Translations under genes and position numbers: made by a program
From: CAZRWH01 sp964603905
GTDB taxonomy: Bacteria > Patescibacteriota > Gracilibacteria > UBA1369 > UBA12470
Length of the DNA: 10,676 nucleotides
Assembly: GCA_964603905.1 (NCBI GenBank)
Contig: CAZRWH010000037.1
Span: forward strand, 1-10,676
Reading direction: 5' to 3'
The notes under the pieces: generated by a model
Told to the model about the DNA's origin: nothing
The model's database searches: none
What the model saw: only the letters and a program-made list of their open reading frames with translations
Part shown: piece by piece, positions 1 through 5,668 of the stretch
Layout: each line of letters begins with the position of its first letter
Position numbering within the stretch: the stretch's first letter is position 1

Positions 1-140
1 CGACGATTGCGCGGAATCGTCTTCACTTCGGACCGCTGTCCTCGCTACTACATAGTAAATCCCCCGACTGGGTTACAGCCGGGAGATTAAGGAGGAGGTG
101 TTGGAAAGGATATTCCCCGTCGAAACCGGGAAGTCCTACC
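1..140 (-). ncRNA. ssrA: Probable tmRNA (ssrA), 5' part, cut by window edge
   Basis: Read on the minus strand, a structured non-coding stretch begins right after the peptidase gene. About 13 nt from its start it carries GGTTTCGACGGGG (plus positions 116-128), which matches the highly conserved 5' element of tmRNA (GGNTTCGACNGGG), preceded by CCC. Upstream of it lies a 7-nt segment, GGTAGGA or GTAGGAC, that could be the 5' strand of the acceptor stem. Further on are an 11-bp hairpin (60-86), a possible small pseudoknot (GGAC/GTCC stem with GCGG loop against CCGC) and a 7-bp hairpin (2-21). tmRNA rescues stalled ribosomes with SmpB and tags the nascent peptide. The tag frame, T-arm and CCA end would lie beyond position 1. 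The distance from the conserved element to the pseudoknot-like part is longer than usual, so this may be an insertion-bearing tmRNA or a look-alike. The call rests mainly on one motif. Confidence 0.5.
60..86 (-). other. 11-bp GC-rich hairpin within the tmRNA-like RNA
   Basis: On the minus strand TCTCCCGGCTG (86-76) pairs with CAGTCGGGGGA (70-60) around the 5-nt loop TAACC. Two pairs are G-U wobbles, so the fold is better as minus-strand RNA than as plus-strand RNA, which supports the assigned strand. No T-run follows in either direction close enough for a rho-independent terminator. It is most likely an internal helix of the structured RNA. Confidence 0.6.
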
Positions 141-141
141 A

Positions 142-147
142 ATTATA
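142..147 (-). promoter_or_regulatory. Consensus -10 box ahead of the tmRNA-like RNA
   Basis: The minus strand reads TATAAT here, overlapping the TAA stop of the peptidase gene. It lies just before the first bases of the presumed RNA, so transcription would begin only a few bases inside or at its 5' end. No good -35 is seen at 16-18 bp (best TTCGAT). It may serve the RNA or be a chance AT-rich match. Confidence 0.35.
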
Positions 148-883
148 TCTGAAAGTTGTTCAGATCGAAGTCTAGTAGCGTGATATCGTAAGGTCTTTTG
201 TATAGAGAAGGTTCTTCGAGATCATTCTCGTAGTACTCAACTCCTTCGAAAACCTCATCACGCAGGAATGCGTATTTTGCATCCAATATGTCGTTTACGT
301 CCGCCAATTCACGGAATGATTCCCCGTGAAGGACGTAATAGACATAACTCTCTGCAAAATCTTCGAATGGATCAGTTGAAGCGTAACCGCTGACAAAGTT
401 GTAGAACGCATCGCTCTCATCGTCATTCCATGAAAGCTCATAGAAGTCGATACTAGGATCATCATTTTTGACAGGCTTGCTTCCGTCTACAAACTTGGAG
501 TTTCCTGCCCAGCTTGAGCCTTCTAGCATACCTAGATCTACAACATGTCCCATCTCATGGACAAGGACAGCGGTCAGTTCTTGCTCTGAGACATCAACAC
601 ATCGTAATTTGATTATGTGGCCTCCAGCCTGACCTCGTTTCGCATTTGTTTCAAAGATCAATTCCAGCTGATCAAGCTCTTCAGTGTGTGCTTCCGGTAA
701 AGCCGCCAAAGTTTTGTCGACAACCGATGAACACCATTCTCCGGTTGGAGTATAAGACTCTTCCGGTGTAGGCTCCGATTCCATGGCACTGACAGCATAG
801 TCAGTAGGATTTTCTGAGACATTGAGATTCAATGTCGCTAGCAAAATCGAATTTAGAATTAGTAGAGCCAAAGGCTTAATCAT
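143..883 (-). CDS. Secreted zinc metallopeptidase, lethal-factor-like gluzincin
   Basis: The protein has 246 aa. The N-terminus (M-I-K then a hydrophobic run at residues 4-20) looks like a Sec signal peptide, followed by a Pro/Glu/Ser-rich linker to about residue 48. The zinc site HEMGH is at 109-113. About 60 residues later FEDFAES (173-179) gives E174 and E178 in the EFFAE-like arrangement that supplies the third ligand in anthrax lethal-factor-type (M34/ATLF-like) peptidases. Residues 90-110 form the usual strand plus catalytic helix ('TAVLVHEMGHVVDLG'). C51 and C95 could form a disulfide outside the cytoplasm. The ATG at 881-883 follows AGGAAAAGAAG, the only clear Shine-Dalgarno in the window, and a near-consensus promoter lies upstream. 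Its substrate is not evident. By analogy it is an extracytoplasmic protease. The class is well supported; the exact family is inferred from motif spacing only. Confidence 0.8.
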   Translation of the reverse strand: MIKPLALLILNSILLATLNLNVSENPTDYAVSAMESEPTPEESYTPTGEWCSSVVDKTLAALPEAHTEELDQLELIFETNAKRGQAGGHIIKLRCVDVSEQELTAVLVHEMGHVVDLGMLEGSSWAGNSKFVDGSKPVKNDDPSIDFYELSWNDDESDAFYNFVSGYASTDPFEDFAESYVYYVLHGESFRELADVNDILDAKYAFLRDEVFEGVEYYENDLEEPSLYKRPYDITLLDFDLNNFQI

Positions 884-911
884 CTTCTTTTCCTAATTGG
901 TAAAGATCGTG

Positions 912-940
912 AGTATAACCGCAAAAGCGCGGCTTGTCAA
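912..940 (-). promoter_or_regulatory. Strong sigma70 promoter for the metallopeptidase gene
   Basis: On the minus strand a perfect -35 TTGACA (940-935) is followed by 17 bp and TATACT (917-912). The spacer contains a small GC-rich inverted repeat, CCGC-GCTTTT-GCGG. The -35 starts 5 bp after the stop codon of the upstream gene, and the expected start site near 905 leaves a leader of about 20 nt before the ATG at 883. Confidence 0.75.
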
Positions 941-945
941 GGGCT

Positions 946-1713
946 TTAGAATAATAGCTTTTGAACACCTGCACTACCATAAGAAATAGCAGCATCTAGG
1001 GCTCCTCTCCAGCTCCAAACATGTCTTTTTATGATGCTCTCTTCGTCAAAACTCGTAGCATAAGTAATTCCTTGAGTGATAGCAATTAGAGCGACAGCCC
1101 AAGGGTGGTTCTCAAGATTTCGTCCATGCATCATCGCGTCTCCAAACACCATGACTAGTGCAGTAAGAACAATAGTTGCATAAACAGCAATCGCCTCAGC
1201 AATTTTACTATTAATATCTACGTCTCCAATACTGAAATCATCAGGGATAACAGCATCAATAATCAATTTAGCCAATGTGACAGGGATATGTTGAGCAGCA
1301 GCATAAGCAAAATAATGTGGCTCAAGATCCATCTCCGGTCCAGAAATAGTATTAGAAGGAGATGCAGGCCCTGTATATCGACTAAAAGCATTATCAGCCA
1401 GCGCAGGATTTGTCATCATGGCTGCAGTAATTGTAGTCAGCGCCGCACAAGCTCGTACCATTTTAGGGTGAGACTGTACAAAAGCACGCATTTCTTCAAG
1501 TGAAGTTCCTGCATTTTCAAGAAGCTGCCTAGCTTCATTAGACAGATTGGTTTCTGACGCAAGAGAAACAATATCGTCGTATTGCTCCATCATCCTCGGT
1601 GATAGGGTAGATAAATCAAAAGAGGGGTCTGTTACCGCTTGAGCAAGTAATTCACCTTCTTCAAACCATTGTTGTTCAACATTTGTATCCCAAACATCGT
1701 TTAAATGATTCAT
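946..1713 (-). CDS. Hypothetical membrane protein with internal signal-like segment
   Basis: The protein has 255 aa and I recognise no family. Residues 1-80 are acidic, helical and soluble-looking. Residues 84-106 (K-M-V-R, a hydrophobic stretch, then N-P-A-L-A before D107) have the shape of a Sec signal peptide with an ALA cleavage site, but begin 84 residues into the frame. Two further hydrophobic segments lie at about 172-194 and 205-220, with a charged loop (HGRNLENH) between. The ATG at 1711-1713 follows AAAGAAGCTTACAC, a weak purine-rich signal that is part of a hairpin. M85 (1459-1461) is an alternative start but has no ribosome-binding site. The gene sits 30 bp after the 1186-aa gene and 62 bp before the metallopeptidase gene, all in one direction. 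Confidence 0.75.
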   Translation of the reverse strand: MNHLNDVWDTNVEQQWFEEGELLAQAVTDPSFDLSTLSPRMMEQYDDIVSLASETNLSNEARQLLENAGTSLEEMRAFVQSHPKMVRACAALTTITAAMMTNPALADNAFSRYTGPASPSNTISGPEMDLEPHYFAYAAAQHIPVTLAKLIIDAVIPDDFSIGDVDINSKIAEAIAVYATIVLTALVMVFGDAMMHGRNLENHPWAVALIAITQGITYATSFDEESIIKRHVWSWRGALDAAISYGSAGVQKLLF

Positions 1714-1719
1714 GTGTAA

Positions 1720-1743
1720 GCTTCTTTAATAAAAACAAGAAGC
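1720..1743 (-). promoter_or_regulatory. Hairpin covering the ribosome-binding region
   Basis: On the minus strand GCTTCTT (1743-1737) and AAGAAGC (1726-1720) are perfect complements with a 10-nt loop. The hairpin fills the gap between the TAG stop of the 1186-aa gene and the ATG at 1713. Its 3' arm holds AAGAAG, the only Shine-Dalgarno-like purine run for the downstream gene. It could mask initiation unless opened by ribosomes ending the upstream gene. It lacks a T-run, so it is not an ordinary terminator. Confidence 0.45.
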
Positions 1744-4700
1744 CTAGTCTACAACATTTATTGCGCCCTTGTCAAGCTTGATACTCAGCTTGTCTTTGGC
1801 AGTATCGTATATATGGTCTGAAAGATCTTCTCCGTCAAAATTATCCTCAGCCCTTAGTTTGCCAAGAATAAATTCAAGAGTAGATCTATAAAGTTCAACT
1901 TTTACAGATTCAGGCTGGTCTAGGGTAGCAATAACTTCATGTACGCTTTGCTCGTAAGTTCCGGCCTTTTGCAGTTCGTCGCCTTTGAGTTTTAGGAGGT
2001 CAGCTTGGTTCCAGAAATTTTTCTTTTGAGACAAGAAAAGTTGTTCTGTTTCCATGTAACCTTCAACAATTTTTGAATTGATATATCCAGAAGGATTACC
2101 TTGAGCAACTGCAGAAGCTATCATCTGGTCGTACCGATTATTCATGAAGGCTTGAACATCATAAGATGCCTCAATTTGGCTCGGATGAATTCCAGTTCGA
2201 TTAAGTTCATTGTCCATTTGAGAAATACGACTTATCAGGATTGAGTCGCTGTGCTCCCAGTTAACATCCGTATAAGATTCAATATTTGTGAAAGCTTCTC
2301 TGTATTCTAGTCTCAACTTCGCCGGGTCTTTTGTTGTTGTGGACATTGTTGTCAAAAGCACACCTTCAACATAATTTTTGTAAGCCTCTTGTCGTCCTTC
2401 AAAACCAGGTTTTCGTGATAAGTCTGTTATTTGTTGTAGAACCGCTGGGTCTCCAGTTGTTTCAAATTGATTTGTTAGAGCATCAACCCTTCCTTTTATA
2501 GTAGGGTCAGCTTGGATCCCTTCAAAAACACTTTTCGAATCGATAAACATAAGCTCAGTCGCTACGTCAAAATATTTGTCGTCATCAAGATTAACCGAGG
2601 CTTTTTTGATACCATCGATTCTATCAAGTAGGCCACTGTTGTGCATGTCTGCATCGATCATTGCTCTAAATGAATTTTGAGGATTCGAAGATGCAGCTGC
2701 TGATGCGTAATCTCTGTCAAAATCAGCTTTGTTAATAGAAGCTAAGAAGTGTTCTTTTTTTAGTTCTAGAAGTGCGTCCCATTGTGGCGCGAAATAGTCA
2801 ACGTCAGTGCCGTCAACGATATCTTTTACCGAATCAAACTGTGCCGAAATATAACGCTTGTATTCTTCTAGAGCTTTTTCTTTGTTTTCAAATCTTTCAA
2901 GATGCAGTTTTGTGTCTAATTTAGCAGGCGCAGGAGGAGTGACCTCAGGTACGACGACTGTTGCATCCATATCTCGGAAATGTCTTTCGAATTCGCTTGT
3001 TAATACTGTGTTTGTAAGTATTTGTCCTTCTGTTAATGAGGCTTTGAGAGATTTTTCAATACGAACCAAAACATCATCCACAACCTTGAGATCCGCAGGA
3101 GTTAATGGCTCTTTGATCGCCAGATGACCTGTCTCTGAATAAAGCGCACTTAGCGCAAGAGTCTTAACTGTGTAATATTGAGGTCCATACTTATCTACAA
3201 GAGGGAAGTTAGAACCCCTTATTATAGATAGAAGCTCTTGAGTTTTTCGTCTGTAAACTTTTGAAGGTGTTCCAGCCAAATGCAGTTTGTCGACGTACAT
3301 TACTTGGAAATCGTTTGATGAGATCTGATTGCCAGTTTGTTTGAAAACTTCAAAGTCACCAGATATCTCTTGTAGTCGAGCTCGGAAATCATCAAGTATT
3401 TTTTTCTTAATACCATCGATTCGACTTTCCATATCGGTATCATTAGATGAAAGCCCACGAATAGATGCCTCAAGCATAGATCGAAGCTCCTTACTCTTGA
3501 ATTTTTGAGCGATTAGAAGTTCAGAACGCTCATTGATTTCGTTGTCCCAATTAATAAGGTCATAACCTGACAGAAGTTCTCCATCAGAACCTTCAAGACC
3601 TTTTAGTTCCGTCTTTAATATTTGCCCAGCATCAAGCTCCATCGCATACCCGTAAAAATCGAGCATTCTACCGTTTTCAAAGTCAGCTTCAATAAGGATG
3701 TACTTACCACCAGTATATTTGAGAGTTGCCTTGCTTCCTTTTGCAATTACGTTAACAGTGTTTCCACTTTTGTATTCGACGTGCAGCTTACCGTTTTTAC
3801 AACATTTAGGCCCTTTTTCTCGGATATTTTTATCGATTGCTCCTTTCAAAAGCTCATCATTCAAATTCTCGGCAGTGATAACATTTCCTTCTTTGTAAGC
3901 CTTCAATTCTAGCGTTCCATTTGTGGTAAATTTGCCAAAAATCTCAATCAAATCTCCTCCAGCGATACCAATAGAGTTGTTAGCAGGAACTTGTGCCCCT
4001 TTAACAATCCATTGATCCATAGTGTCGCTCCATTCGATCTTTGCAGAGCTGTCAAGTCCTGACGCTTTTAGGGCTTCAGAAGCTTTGCTGTCGATTGTCC
4101 AGAAATTGTTATAAAACTCCTTAACACCCTCAGCAAAGTTGATTGGATCAGATGCATCAAGTGGGAAAGGGATCTCTTTTGTAGGATCGTCAGCCTGTCT
4201 AAGCTTAACAATTCCATCAAACTCTTCGTATGCAAATGGGTAGCCGTTGAGCCACAATCTGTCGTTTTTGACCTTAACTTCAACTCCTTCAATTTGTCCG
4301 ATTTGGCTGATTTTTTCAGATAAACTTCTGTCAGCTTCACTCAAGCTTGTATCAACTTCTTTTGCATTGAGCTTAGCTGCAACAACTTCAGGGTTACCAG
4401 CATGAAGTTGCATAATAGCGGCAAGCAAACTTTCATCAGGGAACATTTGCTTAAGTTCAAGCGCGCTATCAACGCCAGCAAGCTCCATAAGCTCTCCAAC
4501 AGCTCGGTAAAGAGACTTTCTAAGTCCTTCCTTATCAAGTTTAGATAGTTGGTCCGCTTCTGTATCTGTGACATTCGGGTCATCAAGAAGTTCACCGATA
4601 TCAATTTCACCGTCACCTTCAGCGTAAAGATCTGCCAAAGTTGTGACTTTAACATCGGTAAGCCTCATGATTAAACCTGTTCTGTCTCGGCTTTTCTCCA

Positions 4701-5304
4701 TGCCGGCCTCTTTTAAGAACCAGCTCATCTCCTCGCTGTCGACACTAGGTGTCAGCCAGTCTATTCCAANNNNNNNNNNNNNNNNNNNNNNNNNNNNNNN
4801 NNNNNNNNNNNNNNNNNNNNNNNNNNNNNNNNNNNNNNNNNNNNNNNNNNNNNNNNNNNNNNNNNNNNNGCTATCTATCAAAGTGTCCGCTTTGAACTCT
4901 TCAGCTTCCTGAGTTGCAGACTCGTAATCTTCACGCCATTGTCCAACGTGGTCGACCAACGATTTTAGCTCTGCATAAGAGACTGTATCTTGGGAATGAG
5001 CACTTTTTAATTCATCAAGGAAGTTATCGACATAAGTCTCGTCGGTTCCAGCTTTAAGAAGAGCTTTTCTCATCTCAACTTGAGTTGCCTCAGAGCTAAA
5101 GCTGTTCATCCAGTCTTTGAAATTCACATCAGGGTTTTTGCTAGCTAGAGAAGTTACCTTAACAGGCCCTAAAACAGGAGGACGTCCATCTCCTTCAGGT
5201 AGCAACGGCACTGCAATCTCCTCACGAGGTTTGTAGCTCGTTTCGGGAGCGGTGTTCTGTAATTCGAGCGAATTTTCTGGTGAATTTTCTGGGCTTGGAG
5301 CCAT
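1744..5304 (-). CDS. Very large soluble hypothetical protein (1186 aa, with gap)
   Basis: I recognise no family. There is no signal peptide or membrane segment, so it is probably cytoplasmic. The first ~45 residues are Pro/Glu/Ser-rich and disordered-looking, with a short ENSPENS repeat. Residues 50-145 are helical. Residues 146-179 are unknown because of the N-gap. Residues 180-335 are helical and include a degenerate EF-hand-like loop (about 228-239, EGDGEIDIGEL). Residues about 338-555 look beta-rich with Gly/Asn turns and a Cys pair (501-502). From about 590 to the end it is helical, charged and low in Cys. RIDGIKK occurs twice (628-634 and 895-901). The ATG at 5302-5304 has no Shine-Dalgarno but an A-rich leader (AAAAAAACACCAAA). 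It has its own promoter and stops with TAG. The reading frame agrees on both sides of the 100-N gap, but the true gap length, and so the protein length, is unknown. Confidence 0.75.
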   Translation of the reverse strand: MAPSPENSPENSLELQNTAPETSYKPREEIAVPLLPEGDGRPPVLGPVKVTSLASKNPDVNFKDWMNSFSSEATQVEMRKALLKAGTDETYVDNFLDELKSAHSQDTVSYAELKSLVDHVGQWREDYESATQEAEEFKADTLIDSXXXXXXXXXXXXXXXXXXXXXXXXXXXXXXXXXXGIDWLTPSVDSEEMSWFLKEAGMEKSRDRTGLIMRLTDVKVTTLADLYAEGDGEIDIGELLDDPNVTDTEADQLSKLDKEGLRKSLYRAVGELMELAGVDSALELKQMFPDESLLAAIMQLHAGNPEVVAAKLNAKEVDTSLSEADRSLSEKISQIGQIEGVEVKVKNDRLWLNGYPFAYEEFDGIVKLRQADDPTKEIPFPLDASDPINFAEGVKEFYNNFWTIDSKASEALKASGLDSSAKIEWSDTMDQWIVKGAQVPANNSIGIAGGDLIEIFGKFTTNGTLELKAYKEGNVITAENLNDELLKGAIDKNIREKGPKCCKNGKLHVEYKSGNTVNVIAKGSKATLKYTGGKYILIEADFENGRMLDFYGYAMELDAGQILKTELKGLEGSDGELLSGYDLINWDNEINERSELLIAQKFKSKELRSMLEASIRGLSSNDTDMESRIDGIKKKILDDFRARLQEISGDFEVFKQTGNQISSNDFQVMYVDKLHLAGTPSKVYRRKTQELLSIIRGSNFPLVDKYGPQYYTVKTLALSALYSETGHLAIKEPLTPADLKVVDDVLVRIEKSLKASLTEGQILTNTVLTSEFERHFRDMDATVVVPEVTPPAPAKLDTKLHLERFENKEKALEEYKRYISAQFDSVKDIVDGTDVDYFAPQWDALLELKKEHFLASINKADFDRDYASAAASSNPQNSFRAMIDADMHNSGLLDRIDGIKKASVNLDDDKYFDVATELMFIDSKSVFEGIQADPTIKGRVDALTNQFETTGDPAVLQQITDLSRKPGFEGRQEAYKNYVEGVLLTTMSTTTKDPAKLRLEYREAFTNIESYTDVNWEHSDSILISRISQMDNELNRTGIHPSQIEASYDVQAFMNNRYDQMIASAVAQGNPSGYINSKIVEGYMETEQLFLSQKKNFWNQADLLKLKGDELQKAGTYEQSVHEVIATLDQPESVKVELYRSTLEFILGKLRAEDNFDGEDLSDHIYDTAKDKLSIKLDKGAINVVD
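1746..1775 (-). promoter_or_regulatory. Candidate promoter for the 255-aa gene
   Basis: On the minus strand TTGACA (1775-1770, perfect -35) is followed by 18 bp and TAGACT (1751-1746, four of six matches). It lies inside the last codons of the 1186-aa gene and overlaps its stop. The -35 also encodes Leu-Asp, so the match could be partly fortuitous. Confidence 0.4.
4770..4869. other. Assembly gap of 100 N
   Basis: Exactly 100 undetermined bases, a size commonly used for scaffold gaps of unknown length, lie inside the 1186-aa gene. The flanks keep the same reading frame on the minus strand, which fits one gene, but up to an unknown number of residues could be missing or added. Confidence 0.95.
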
Positions 5305-5326
5305 TTTGGTGTTTTTTTATCTGTAA

Positions 5327-5355
5327 ATTATAGCAGAAAAGCTAGTTTTTGTTAA
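5327..5355 (-). promoter_or_regulatory. Strong promoter for the 1186-aa gene
   Basis: On the minus strand TTAACA (5355-5350, five of six) is followed by 17 bp and a perfect TATAAT (5332-5327). The -35 lies within the last codons of the 102-aa gene. The predicted start near 5320 leaves a leader of about 15 nt, mostly A, before the ATG at 5304. Confidence 0.7.
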
Positions 5356-5650
5356 TAGCCTTCGTTAGGTTGTAAGTTTGTATCATGTCTTCGTAAAAAA
5401 GGTCTGTCTCGAATTTAAGCTCATCCTCTATTTCCGGCATGAACATTACGAAGTTCAGGAATTGAGTGCGATCATCAAGCGGAAGCTCTTGATCTCCAGC
5501 TAGTGCGTTCATCATGAAATAAAGACGTGCGCAATATATGTCAGACAGATCTTCTTTAAGTTTTTTGCGTTGTTTTGCATTTAACTTAATGTTTAGATCA
5601 TCGATCAGTTTATCTAGAAGTTTCTCGGGATTTTTGTAAGGTAGTTTCAT
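5342..5650 (-). CDS. Small hypothetical soluble protein (102 aa)
   Basis: I do not recognise it. The first half is basic and helical (MKLPYKNPEKLLDKLIDDLNIKL... with a KQRKKLKED patch near residue 26-34). The centre has an aromatic/Met-rich helix (YCARLYFMMNAL), and the second half is acidic and aromatic (FVMFMPEIEDELKFETDLFYEDM). There is no signal peptide or membrane helix. The ATG at 5648-5650 is preceded by CAAAAAAACACAA and no Shine-Dalgarno. Only 18 bp separate it from the stop of the ~610-aa gene, and no convincing promoter lies in that gap, so the two are probably co-transcribed. It ends with TAG. A small partner or adaptor for one of its large neighbours is possible but unproven. Confidence 0.75.
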   Translation of the reverse strand: MKLPYKNPEKLLDKLIDDLNIKLNAKQRKKLKEDLSDIYCARLYFMMNALAGDQELPLDDRTQFLNFVMFMPEIEDELKFETDLFYEDMIQTYNLTKAINKN

Positions 5651-5668
5651 TTGTGTTTTTTTGAAAAA

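Noticed and set aside
2..21. A tRNA-like T-arm at the left edge (GACGATT/AATCGTC hairpin)
   Set aside because: The loop CCGCGC does not fit the TTCRANY T-loop and no CCA end is visible, so I treat it as an internal hairpin.
4068..4655. Two minus-strand frames (90 and 104 codons) in another frame inside the 1186-aa gene
   Set aside because: Leu/Lys-rich out-of-frame shadows with no start signals. The main frame has better composition and is continuous.
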